Positions 6,149-13,342 of a stretch of DNA of 13,967 bases are shown here, piece by piece (within the stretch, counting starts at the first letter, position 1; every line of letters starts with the position of its first letter). The notes under the pieces are model-generated. The model was not told where the DNA came from. It made no database searches and saw nothing but the letters and a program-made list of their open reading frames with translations. This DNA is from VGCC01 sp044375955. GTDB lineage: Bacteria; Actinomycetota; Actinomycetes; S36-B12. The stretch covers positions 1 to 13,967 of the forward strand of contig JBILLS010000042.1 of assembly GCA_044375955.1 (NCBI GenBank). Reading direction: 5' to 3'. The position numbers and the translations under genes were made by a program.

Positions 6149-8188
6149 TCACCTTAGGAACGCGGCGGCGACACCGGAGTCGACGGGCACCAGCAGACCC
6201 GTGGTGCGCGAGAACTCATCCGAACACAGGGCGGCGACCGCACGTGCCACATGCTCGGGAAGCACCTCGCGCTTGAGGATCGTGCGATTGGCGTAGAACT
6301 GGCCGAGATCCTCTTCCTTGACGCCGTAGACGGCTGCCCGATTCGCACCCCACCCGCTGGAAAAGATCCCCGAACCTTGGACGACGCCATCGGGGTTGAT
6401 CCCGTTGACGCGGATTCCGAACTCCCCCAACTCGGCGGCGAGGAGTCGCACCTGATGCGCCTGGTCGGCCTTGGTGGCGCTGTAGGCGATGTTCGAGGGT
6501 CCGGCGAAGACGGCGTTCTTGCTCGCGATGTAGATGATGTCGCCACCCATGCCTTGGGCGATCATGACGCGCGCCGCCTCCCGGCTGACCAGGAACGAAC
6601 CGCGTGCCATGACATCGTGCTGCAGGTCCCAGTCCGCCGCCGTGGTCTCCAGCAGTGGCCGCGACAGCGACAACCCGGCGTTGTTGACCACGAGATCCAC
6701 TCCACCGAACGCGAGGCAGGCGCTTCGGATCATCCGCTCGATCGCTTCCTCGGACGAGACGTCCGCAGCGACCCCGATCGCGATATCGCTCCCACCGAGT
6801 TCGTCCGCGACGGCCTGCGCCTTCGCCCCATCGAGGTCTGCGATCACCACGCACGCACCCTCGGCAACGAGCGCGCGGGCCGTGGCGAGCCCGATGCCAC
6901 TCGCTCCACCCGTGACCACGGCGATACGGGTGGCCAACCGCTTCGGCTTCGGCAACCGGCGCAGTTTCGCCTCCTCGAGCTCCCAGTACTCGATGCGGAA
7001 CTTCTCCGATTCATCGATCGGCGCGTACGTGGATATCGCCTCGGCCCCACGCATCACATTGATGGCGTTGACGTAGAACTCACCCGCCACCCTCGCGGTC
7101 TGCTTATTGGGCCCGAAGGAGAACATGCCCACACCCGGGATGAGGACGATCGCCGGATCCGCGCCACGCATCGCCGGGCTATCCGGGGTGGCATGGCGCG
7201 CGTAGTAGGCCGCGTAATCGGCTCGATACTCCTCGTGCAGTGCACGCAGGCGGGTGATCACATTCTCGAGTGGTGCCGTGGGTGGAAGGTCCAGGACCAT
7301 GGGACGCACCTTGGTGCGCAGGAAATGATCCGGGCACGACGTCCCCAGGGCGCAGAGTCGGGGATGCTCGGTGCGACTCAGGAAGTCCAGCACCGCATCG
7401 CTGTCGTCGTAGGCGCCCACCATGCGTCGGTCGACCGAGGCCAACCCGCGGATGAAGGGTGCGAGCTCGGCGGCCCGACGGTGACGCTCCTCCTCGGCGA
7501 GCGCCTGGTACCCGGGGATCACGGAACCGAAGGGCTCGGGGCGACCGCGCTCGGCGATGAACTCTTCGGCGCCCCGGATGATGCGCAGCGAGTTGGCCTC
7601 GCACTCCTCGCTGGTGGCGCCCCATGCCGTGATGCCATGGCCGCCCAGGATGCACCCGATGGCGTCGGGGTTGCGTCGCTGGATGTCGCGGATGTCCAGG
7701 CCCAACTGGAAGCCCGGCCTGCGCCAGGGGACCCATGCCACTGAGTCTCCGAAGCACTCCCGGGTCAGCTGCTCACCTTCCGCACTCGTCGCCAATGCGA
7801 TACCGGAATCGGGGTGGAGATGGTCCACGTGCGCGCACTCCACCAGCCCATGCATGGCGGTATCGATGGAAGGTGCAGCACCACCGGTCCCGTGCAGGCA
7901 ATAGGTGAAGGCGTGCACCATCTCGTCTTCCCTGTCGACACCGGGATAGACGTCGACGAGCGCATTCAAGCGATCCAGGCGCAGGACGGCGAGCCCATCG
8001 GCGGTGAGGGTTCCCAGATCCCCACCGGATCCCTTCACCCACAGAAGTTCGACGCTGTCGCCCGTGACGGGATCGACCGCGAGCCCCTTGGCCGAGGTAT
8101 TTCCCCCGGCGTAGTTGGTGTTGCGCTTGTCGCTTCCGAGGCGATTGGAGCGTTCGAGAAGTTCGCGCACTTCCCTTGGTTCGGTCAT
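6149..8188 (-). CDS. rhaEW: Bifunctional rhamnulose-1-phosphate aldolase / L-lactaldehyde dehydrogenase (RhaEW/YuxG type)
   Basis: A 679-residue two-domain enzyme. Residues about 1-400 are a class II aldolase: NTNYAGGNTSAK (23-34), the zinc-binding HVDHLH (120-125) and His184 in GGHGI. Residues about 420-679 are a short-chain dehydrogenase: nucleotide-binding TGGASGIG (426-433), NNAG (502-505), Ser556 and the catalytic Tyr569/Lys573 in YSATK. This fusion is known in Bacillus and Chloroflexus rhamnose use. It splits L-rhamnulose-1-phosphate to DHAP and L-lactaldehyde and oxidises the aldehyde to L-lactate with NAD. Other 1-phospho-ketoses remain possible substrates. The ATG start is set by GAGGG 7 bases upstream; the longer open frame overlaps the upstream gene. 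The adjacent lldD could use the lactate. No isomerase, kinase, mutarotase or transporter for rhamnose is in the window. Confidence 0.88.
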   Translation of the reverse strand: MTEPREVRELLERSNRLGSDKRNTNYAGGNTSAKGLAVDPVTGDSVELLWVKGSGGDLGTLTADGLAVLRLDRLNALVDVYPGVDREDEMVHAFTYCLHGTGGAAPSIDTAMHGLVECAHVDHLHPDSGIALATSAEGEQLTRECFGDSVAWVPWRRPGFQLGLDIRDIQRRNPDAIGCILGGHGITAWGATSEECEANSLRIIRGAEEFIAERGRPEPFGSVIPGYQALAEEERHRRAAELAPFIRGLASVDRRMVGAYDDSDAVLDFLSRTEHPRLCALGTSCPDHFLRTKVRPMVLDLPPTAPLENVITRLRALHEEYRADYAAYYARHATPDSPAMRGADPAIVLIPGVGMFSFGPNKQTARVAGEFYVNAINVMRGAEAISTYAPIDESEKFRIEYWELEEAKLRRLPKPKRLATRIAVVTGGASGIGLATARALVAEGACVVIADLDGAKAQAVADELGGSDIAIGVAADVSSEEAIERMIRSACLAFGGVDLVVNNAGLSLSRPLLETTAADWDLQHDVMARGSFLVSREAARVMIAQGMGGDIIYIASKNAVFAGPSNIAYSATKADQAHQVRLLAAELGEFGIRVNGINPDGVVQGSGIFSSGWGANRAAVYGVKEEDLGQFYANRTILKREVLPEHVARAVAALCSDEFSRTTGLLVPVDSGVAAAFLR

Positions 8189-8216
8189 CGAAGCACCCTC
8201 GCGTCTCGTCGTGAGT

Positions 8217-8486
8217 TCACACGCCGCCGTCGCCGGGTCCCTCGGTCTCCGGCCCCCCGAACTCGGGCCGGGGCACGACCTCGATCCGATCGGATGCTGA
8301 ACACCAGCGGCAGCGGATCTCCTCGACATCCTCGGAGAGCACGACGATCTCGTCCACCTGCACGTCGCCGGACATGGTCGCATGCCAGAACTCCTGGGAG
8401 CGGACGGTGCGGATCACGTCGAAGCGCGTCAGATTGCCGCAGTGGGCGCAGCGCAACCGGGTGCGTTCATCGGGGAGCTGCGGCAT
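8217..8486 (-). CDS. Conserved actinobacterial zinc-ribbon protein
   Basis: An 89-residue protein, ATG start and TGA stop. Two CxxC knuckles (Cys13/Cys16 in RCAHCGN and Cys59/Cys62 in RCRWCS) flank a 42-residue beta-rich core containing RFDVIRT, EFWHATMSGD and VDEIVVLSE. This is the layout of a zinc ribbon. The C-terminal tail (PEFGGPETEGPGDGG) is Gly/Pro/Glu-rich and probably disordered. Similar proteins are familiar from streptomycetes near the trpD/cytochrome region, but no function is known to me. It is the first gene of the minus-strand run and ends 28 bases before rhaEW, so it may be co-transcribed with it. It diverges from the exonuclease-UvrC-like gene across a 68-base gap that holds a strong inverted repeat. 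Nucleic-acid or protein binding is possible; not shown by the sequence. Confidence 0.82.
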   Translation of the reverse strand: MPQLPDERTRLRCAHCGNLTRFDVIRTVRSQEFWHATMSGDVQVDEIVVLSEDVEEIRCRWCSASDRIEVVPRPEFGGPETEGPGDGGV

Positions 8487-8514
8487 GCCCGAACCCTAGC
8501 GAGGACGTGGCGCG

Positions 8515-8537
8515 CCGGGTGCGGTCGTCGCACCCGG
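8515..8537. repeat. 9-bp perfect inverted repeat in a divergent promoter region
   Basis: CCGGGTGCG (8515-8523) and CGCACCCGG (8529-8537) pair perfectly around a 5-base loop. The repeat fills the middle of the 68-base gap between the divergent zinc-ribbon and exonuclease-UvrC-like genes, 17 bases before the latter's ATG. It could be an operator serving both directions or an RNA hairpin near a translation start. It lacks a U-tract. Confidence 0.5.
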
Positions 8538-8554
8538 GCTCTACGGTGAACCCG

Positions 8555-10324
8555 ATGTCCGACCACCAACTCTCCCTCGACGAGGCCGGGACGCCGCTGG
8601 CCTCGGCAACCTTCGTCGTGGTCGACCTCGAGACCACGGGTGGGAGCAGCCGGGAGTGCGCGATCACCGAGATCGGAGCGGTCAAGGTCCGCGGTGGCGA
8701 GGTACTCGGTGAGTTCACCACCCTCGTGAATCCGGGTATCCCGATCCCACCGTTCATCGCCGCCCTCACCGGCATCACCAACGCGGATGTGGTCGGTGCC
8801 CCGAGTGTGCTCACGGCGGTGGCCATGTTCCTCGAGTTCGCAGGTGACGCCGCCGTCGTCGCGCACAACGCTCCCTTCGATCTCGGTTTCCTCCGGGCAG
8901 CCTGCGAGCGCCATGACCTCACGTGGAACCACGGCCCGGTCGTGGACACCGCGCGGTTGGCCCGCTCGGCGCTGCAACGCGACGAGGTGCGCAACTGCAA
9001 ACTCGGCACCCTCGCGGCGTACTTCCGGACCACCACCGAGCCCTCCCACCGGGCACTCGCCGATGCCCGCGCTACCGCCGAGGTGTTCCACCACCTCCTG
9101 GAACGGGTGGGCAACTTCGGCGTGATGACCCTCGAGGATCTGCGGGCCTTCACCGGACGCGTGAGCACCGCCCAGCGCACCAAGCGGCATCTAGCCGACC
9201 ACCTGCCCACGGGCCCGGGCGTCTACATCTTCGAAGACCGGGAGGGCCGACCCCTCTATATCGGGACGTCCAAGAACATCCGGCAACGAGTCCGGTCCTA
9301 CTTCACCGCCGCCGAACAGCGTCGGCGCATGAGCGAGATGATCACGATCGCCCACACAGTTCGGGCGATCGAGTGCGCCACCACCCTGGAGGCCCGTGTT
9401 CGGGAGCGGCGACTGATCGTGGACGAGCAGCCCCGGTACAACCGCCGTTCGCGCCGCGCGAGTTCCCCATCCTGGGTCAAACTCACCACCGACAATGCGC
9501 CGCGCCTGAGCGTGGTCACTCGGATCGCGGACGACGGTGCCACGTACCTGGGTCCCTTCACCTCGCATGCGGTGGCACGGCTCGCCGCGGAGGCACTGGA
9601 GTACACATATCCGATCCGCACGTGCACACCGCGCCTCGCGCGATCACCGCGCAGCACCATCGCGGGCTGCGCACTCGGCGAACTGGGTCGGTGCCTGGCC
9701 CCCTGCCGCGCCGGCCATGACGCCGATGCGTACGCCACGACGGTGGACTCCGTTCGGCAGGCGATGCTGGGCGATGTCGCCGGGGTGGAGGAGTCGATCT
9801 CCGCGCGCATGCGCGAACTCGCTTTGGCCGAACGCTACGAGGAAGCCACTCGCTGGCGGGAACGTCTCACCTACTTCCTATCCGCAACACTGCGCCGCCA
9901 GCGCCTGGCCCTGATCGCCGGCGAACCCGAGATCGTCGCCGCTGTGCCCGAGGGTGAGGGGTGGGCGATCCACGTGATCCGGCACGGATTCCTCGCAGCG
10001 GCCGGATTCGTGGGCCCGGGTGATGATGCGTACGGCGCCGTCGAGGCGCTGCGCTCCACCGCGGCCAGCGTGACACCCGGTGCCGCACCCGCACCGGCCG
10101 GCACCGCGGAAGAAGCACTGGACCTGCTGCACTGGCTCGAGTCCGACGGAATCCGCCTGGTGTCCTGCACCCGTACCTGGGCACTGCCTGTCAACGGAGG
10201 TGGAGCGTGGCTCGCCCGGTTCGGTGATGCACGGGAGTCGCTGCGCACCCTCGAAACCGATCCCGCGCCACGACCCTGGGGTCCCCGGCCCGATGCGGTG
10301 ACGCGGATCCGCGCGAGCGCCTAA
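8555..10324 (+). CDS. DEDDh exonuclease fused to UvrC-like GIY-YIG nuclease (Rv2191-like)
   Basis: A 589-residue fusion. Residues about 18-185 form a DnaQ/epsilon-type 3'-5' exonuclease with all DEDDh residues: Asp24 and Glu26 in VDLETT, Asp109 in HNAPFDL, His165 and Asp170 in HRALAD. Residues about 218-300 form a GIY-YIG domain (GVYIF 222-226, YIG 235-237, Arg in NIRQRVRSYF, Glu284 matching the catalytic Glu). Next come four cysteines (357, 372, 380, 384) as in UvrC, and a UVR-like helix at about 418-438 that may touch UvrB. The UvrC RNase H-like endonuclease and helix-hairpin-helix parts are absent. It probably makes only one of the two excision cuts, as Cho does, or processes the product. 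A GGTGA site stands 5 bases before the ATG; an in-frame GTG at 8546 is the alternative. Its TAA overlaps the trpD stop. Confidence 0.9.
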   Translation: MSDHQLSLDEAGTPLASATFVVVDLETTGGSSRECAITEIGAVKVRGGEVLGEFTTLVNPGIPIPPFIAALTGITNADVVGAPSVLTAVAMFLEFAGDAAVVAHNAPFDLGFLRAACERHDLTWNHGPVVDTARLARSALQRDEVRNCKLGTLAAYFRTTTEPSHRALADARATAEVFHHLLERVGNFGVMTLEDLRAFTGRVSTAQRTKRHLADHLPTGPGVYIFEDREGRPLYIGTSKNIRQRVRSYFTAAEQRRRMSEMITIAHTVRAIECATTLEARVRERRLIVDEQPRYNRRSRRASSPSWVKLTTDNAPRLSVVTRIADDGATYLGPFTSHAVARLAAEALEYTYPIRTCTPRLARSPRSTIAGCALGELGRCLAPCRAGHDADAYATTVDSVRQAMLGDVAGVEESISARMRELALAERYEEATRWRERLTYFLSATLRRQRLALIAGEPEIVAAVPEGEGWAIHVIRHGFLAAAGFVGPGDDAYGAVEALRSTAASVTPGAAPAPAGTAEEALDLLHWLESDGIRLVSCTRTWALPVNGGGAWLARFGDARESLRTLETDPAPRPWGPRPDAVTRIRASA

Positions 10325-11412
10325 GCCAACTCGGCACTGCGCGCGGTCCAGTCGCGCAGTAGTGACAGCGCCGAACCCTGATCCAGCACCGTGCGGGCAC
10401 TGCCCATACGCGTGAGCACACGGTTGGTGAGATCGCCACTCCCCCGCTCACCCCGCGCTGCATCGAAAGCCACCAGCGCCGCTGCGGCATTGACGGTGAC
10501 CGCATGGCGAATGGCACCCACCGCAGCCGCATCCACGTCATCCGACGCGGTCGCGGGATCCAGAACCTTGAGCAGCAGTTCGGCATTCCGCGCGGGCTCC
10601 CCGCCGCGCAGCAACTCGGGTTCGATCGGCGGCACCCCCAACTCCGAAGGACGCAGCATCGTCTCCACGACGTGATCACCTGTTGCATCCCAGACGCGCG
10701 TCTCAGCACACACCGATATCTCGTCCAGCCCATCGGTTCCACGCACCACGAGAGCAGAGACACCGCGCTCATGCAGCACCGCCGCGACCAGCGGCGCGAG
10801 ACGCTCATTCGCGCACCCGACGAGTGAGGCGTTCGCCAACCCGGGATTGGTCAAGGGGCCGAGGATGTTGAACACCGACGGCACACCGAGCTCCCGTCGG
10901 ACAGGAGCCGCATGCCGTAGGGCCGGATGGTGCGCGGGCGCGAAGCAGAACCCGATTCCCACATCCGCGGCACAACGCCCGACGGCCTCGGGGCTCAACG
11001 TGATGGTGACACCCACCGCCTCCAGCACATCGGCAGCACCCGCGTGACTCGACGCGGCGCGATTGCCGTGTTTGATCACCGGAGCACCAGCGGCTGCGGC
11101 GATGAGCGCCGACATGGTGGAGATGTTCACGGACCCCGAGCCATCTCCCCCGGTGCCCACGACGTCGAGCACGACGTCGAGTCCTTCCGGTCGGGGAACC
11201 AGGTGAGCGAATTCGAGCATCACCTCGGTGAGTTCCCGAACCTCTGCGGGCTGCTCGCCCTTCATCCGCAGGCCGATGATGAATCCGGCTGTTTGGGCGG
11301 GCGTGGCATCCCCGGAGAGGATCTGGCCCATCGCCCATCGGGCGGCGTCCGGAGGGAGGTCCCCTCCGGCGGTCAGGGACGCGAGTACCGACGCCCAGGT
11401 GCGCTCGGCCAC
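10321..11412 (-). CDS. trpD: Anthranilate phosphoribosyltransferase
   Basis: A 363-residue enzyme of tryptophan synthesis that joins anthranilate to PRPP, making phosphoribosyl-anthranilate. Signature motifs are GTGGDGSGSVNIST (86-99, PRPP and Mg binding), KHGNRAASS (114-122), the anthranilate-binding region FAPAHHPALRHAAPVR (about 157-172), NILGPLTNP (182-190) and GTDGLDE (Mg ligands). The length suits the family. I chose the GTG at 11412 because the longer open frame runs through the upstream receiver gene, and residues from here (ERTWASVLASLTAG) align with the known N-terminal helix. The start is 4 bases after that gene's TGA, so the pair is coupled. No strong Shine-Dalgarno site is seen. 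No other trp gene is nearby; isolated trpD beside ctaE is usual in actinobacteria. The stop overlaps that of the convergent exonuclease fusion. Confidence 0.93.
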   Translation of the reverse strand: MAERTWASVLASLTAGGDLPPDAARWAMGQILSGDATPAQTAGFIIGLRMKGEQPAEVRELTEVMLEFAHLVPRPEGLDVVLDVVGTGGDGSGSVNISTMSALIAAAAGAPVIKHGNRAASSHAGAADVLEAVGVTITLSPEAVGRCAADVGIGFCFAPAHHPALRHAAPVRRELGVPSVFNILGPLTNPGLANASLVGCANERLAPLVAAVLHERGVSALVVRGTDGLDEISVCAETRVWDATGDHVVETMLRPSELGVPPIEPELLRGGEPARNAELLLKVLDPATASDDVDAAAVGAIRHAVTVNAAAALVAFDAARGERGSGDLTNRVLTRMGSARTVLDQGSALSLLRDWTARSAELA

Positions 11413-11416
11413 GGGA

Positions 11417-11818
11417 TCATGCGCTGACGCGTGGGCGCAGCAACTTCTCCGCGGCACGGGCCATGGCGATGGCGTCGATCGGATGCGCCACGACGGCGTC
11501 GGCGCGGGACCACGTGGCCAGCCAGGCGTCCTGGGGGCGGCCGATGAGCAGGAGGATCGGTGGGCACCGGTAGAGCTCATCCTTGAGCTGCCGCGCGATC
11601 CCCATTCCCCCGGCCGGGACGGCCTCACCGTCGAGGATGATCAGGTCGTAGCGGTGGGCGTCGACCAGGGCCTCCAGCGCAGGTGCCGTGGCGACCTCCG
11701 TGTAGTCGAGCGCGGGGAGGTCGGCGGCCGGTCGGCGGCCGAGGGCCATGCGTACCTGCTGTCGGACCAAGCGGTCGTCGCTGTAGACAAGGACCTGGGC
11801 GTTGGGTGCGTCGGGCAC
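11417..11818 (-). CDS. Receiver-like (degenerate response-regulator) protein, single domain
   Basis: A 133-residue protein that reads as one CheY-like receiver domain with no output domain. The acidic pair (Asp14, Asp15 in VYSDDRLV) and an Asp at the expected phospho-acceptor place (Asp63 in IILDGEAVP) are present. The conserved Thr/Ser after strand 4 is replaced (LLLIGRP) and the Lys before the cis-Pro is His112 (AHPID). Phosphoryl signalling is therefore doubtful. The block GRPQDAWLATWSRADA is, from memory, conserved in streptomycete relatives at the same position between trpD and ctaE. The GTG start at 11818 was chosen because the upstream open frame has no family resemblance; GAGG lies only 2 bases before it, an unusually short spacing. 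The gene is divergent from ctaE and coupled to trpD. Confidence 0.8.
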   Translation of the reverse strand: MPDAPNAQVLVYSDDRLVRQQVRMALGRRPAADLPALDYTEVATAPALEALVDAHRYDLIILDGEAVPAGGMGIARQLKDELYRCPPILLLIGRPQDAWLATWSRADAVVAHPIDAIAMARAAEKLLRPRVSA

Positions 11819-11830
11819 GGCCTCACTGTA

Positions 11831-11847
11831 GCCCGGGGTGCCCGGGC
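11831..11847. repeat. 7-bp perfect inverted repeat in the receiver-ctaE divergent region
   Basis: GCCCGGG (11831-11837) and CCCGGGC (11841-11847) pair around a GTG loop. It lies 13 bases upstream of the receiver start and 78 bases upstream of ctaE. It may be an operator for the divergent pair or a hairpin in the receiver leader. Confidence 0.4.
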
Positions 11848-11886
11848 CGGTTACGTGACCAACACCATCCTGATTAGTGAGGGGGC

Positions 11887-11905
11887 CGGGGGGAGAAGAC
11901 CCCCG
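11887..11905. repeat. G-run/C-run hairpin just upstream of ctaE
   Basis: CGGGGG (11887-11892) can pair with CCCCCG (11900-11905) around a 7-base loop (GAGAAGA). It sits 20 bases before the ctaE GTG. No Shine-Dalgarno site is visible near this GTG, so the hairpin may belong to the promoter or to a short leader. Confidence 0.35.
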
Positions 11906-11925
11906 AGATCTGACAGACTCGGACC

Positions 11926-12528
11926 GTGGCGAACGCGACAATTCCGGCGGCCTACGCGCACGCCCCGGCCAATCGCCCGAACATGGTCTCGATCGGGACG
12001 ATCGTCTGGCTCTCCAGCGAATTGATGTTCTTCGCTGCCCTGTTCGCCATGTATTTCACGATGCGCGCGGTGAACCCGGAACTCTGGGCCCAGGAGACCC
12101 AACTCCTCAACATCCCGTTCGCGAGCGTCAACACCACCGTGCTGGTGCTCTCCAGCGTGACCTGCCAGCTGGGTGTGTTCGCGGCCGAGCGCGGTGACGT
12201 GAAGGGCCTGCGCCGCTGGTTCATCATCACGTTCCTCATGGGCGCGTTCTTCATCGGCGGCCAGGTCACGGAGTACGTCGAGCTCGTGCACACGGGCCTC
12301 ACGCTCTCCTCCAACGCGTACGGCAGCGCCTTCTACCTGACCACCGGCTTCCATGGCCTGCACGTGACCGGCGGCCTCATCGCCTTCCTTTTCGTGCTCG
12401 CCACGACCTACGTCACCAAGCGTTTCACCCACGACCAGGCGACCCGTGCGATCGTCACGTCCTATTACTGGCACTTCGTCGACGTGGTGTGGATCGCCCT
12501 GTTCTTCATGATCTACATCCTTCAGTAA
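11926..12528 (+). CDS. ctaE: Cytochrome c oxidase (aa3) subunit III
   Basis: A 200-residue integral membrane protein with five predicted helices at about 23-45, 66-86, 97-117, 138-160 and 178-198. This is the short actinobacterial form, which lacks the first two helices of the seven-helix subunit III. Family marks include SSELMFFAALFAMYF, GQVTEYVELV, FHGLHVTGG and YYWHFVDVVW; the Glu and His residues line the lipid-binding cleft. It supports the catalytic subunit of the aa3 oxidase and carries no metal. It opens the ctaE-qcrC-qcrA cluster, whose products form the actinobacterial bc1-aa3 supercomplex in the cytoplasmic membrane. The GTG start has no clear Shine-Dalgarno site. ctaC and ctaD are not in the window. 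Confidence 0.95.
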   Translation: MANATIPAAYAHAPANRPNMVSIGTIVWLSSELMFFAALFAMYFTMRAVNPELWAQETQLLNIPFASVNTTVLVLSSVTCQLGVFAAERGDVKGLRRWFIITFLMGAFFIGGQVTEYVELVHTGLTLSSNAYGSAFYLTTGFHGLHVTGGLIAFLFVLATTYVTKRFTHDQATRAIVTSYYWHFVDVVWIALFFMIYILQ

Positions 12529-12556
12529 CCGACCGACGAGGAAAGGTGCACCGACC

Positions 12557-13342
12557 GTGAAGTTCCTGGCAGCCCGGCGTCGTAATCCGGCCGTGGCACT
12601 CGCCCTGCTGGTGCTCGCCCTCATCGTCGTGGGCGGTGCCTACTCCCTGGCGAGTAATGCCCAGCCGGCGGTCGCCGCCATGGGGTCGCAGACCCAAGTC
12701 GAGGAGGGCAAGAAGCTCTATCTCGAGGGGTGCTCCTCCTGCCATGGACTCAATGCCCAGGGAACGCAGTACGGACCCACGCTGATCGGTGTCGGCGCGG
12801 CCTCGGTGCACTTCCAGGTCGCCACCGGACGCATGCCCCTCGCGGCGCCGGGTGCGCAGGCGGTTGCCAAGCCACCCGTCTATAACGAGGACGAGATCGC
12901 GAAGATGGCCGCGTACGTGGCCTCACTCGCCCCCGGGCCGGCCATCCCCACGGCCGAGCAGGTCGACTTCTCCGACGCGGACGTGGCCAAGGGTGGCGTG
13001 CTCTTCCGGATCAACTGCGCCCAGTGCCACCAGGCCGCGGGCCAAGGTGGTGCGCTGACCCAGGGCAAGTACGCGCCCTCGTTGATGAAGGCCACGCCCA
13101 CCGAGATCTACGAGGCGATGCTCACCGGTCCCCAGAACATGCCGATCTTCTCCGATGAGACCCTGCCGGTCGAGGACAAGAAGGCGATCATCGCCTACGT
13201 CAACGAATTGCAGGAGGCACCCAGCCCCGGCGGCCTGTCCCTCGGGCGCCTCGGACCGGTCGTGGAGGGGTTGTTCCTGTGGACCGCCGTCTTCGCGGCG
13301 CTAATCGCCGCCGCCGTCTGGATCGGGATCAAGGCGCGATGA
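12557..13342 (+). CDS. qcrC: Di-heme cytochrome c subunit of the bc1 complex
   Basis: A 261-residue membrane-anchored c-type cytochrome. An N-terminal signal/anchor (hydrophobic residues about 11-31) is followed by two cytochrome c domains with heme-attachment motifs CSSCH (59-63) and CAQCH (154-158). Candidate axial Met ligands are Met93 in GRMPL and the Met in QNMPIF at about 204. A C-terminal membrane helix (about 236-257) ends in IKAR. This di-heme subunit replaces both cytochrome c1 and soluble cytochrome c in actinobacteria, carrying electrons from the Rieske protein to the oxidase. The GTG start is preceded by AGGAAAGG about 10 bases upstream, 28 bases after ctaE. Its TGA overlaps the qcrA ATG, so the two are translationally coupled. 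Confidence 0.96.
   Translation: MKFLAARRRNPAVALALLVLALIVVGGAYSLASNAQPAVAAMGSQTQVEEGKKLYLEGCSSCHGLNAQGTQYGPTLIGVGAASVHFQVATGRMPLAAPGAQAVAKPPVYNEDEIAKMAAYVASLAPGPAIPTAEQVDFSDADVAKGGVLFRINCAQCHQAAGQGGALTQGKYAPSLMKATPTEIYEAMLTGPQNMPIFSDETLPVEDKKAIIAYVNELQEAPSPGGLSLGRLGPVVEGLFLWTAVFAALIAAAVWIGIKAR

Noticed and set aside
5236..6276. 346-codon plus-strand open frame opposite lldD
   Set aside because: Antisense shadow spanning the lldD/rhaEW junction with no recognisable domain.
6251..7744. 497-codon plus-strand open frame opposite rhaEW
   Set aside because: Antisense shadow; composition is Arg/Asp/His-rich and lacks any domain signature.
8189..8383. N-terminal extension of rhaEW to 8383
   Set aside because: It overlaps the zinc-ribbon gene, is Ser/Arg/Pro-rich without family similarity, and a good Shine-Dalgarno site precedes the ATG at 8188.
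7814..8554. Long N-terminal extension of the exonuclease fusion
   Set aside because: It runs antisense through rhaEW and the zinc-ribbon gene; the exonuclease domain starts just after the ATG at 8555.
11851..11877. Sigma-70-like promoter for ctaE (TTACGT and GATTAG)
   Set aside because: Spacing is only about 15 bases and both boxes are weak; not strong enough to report as a feature.
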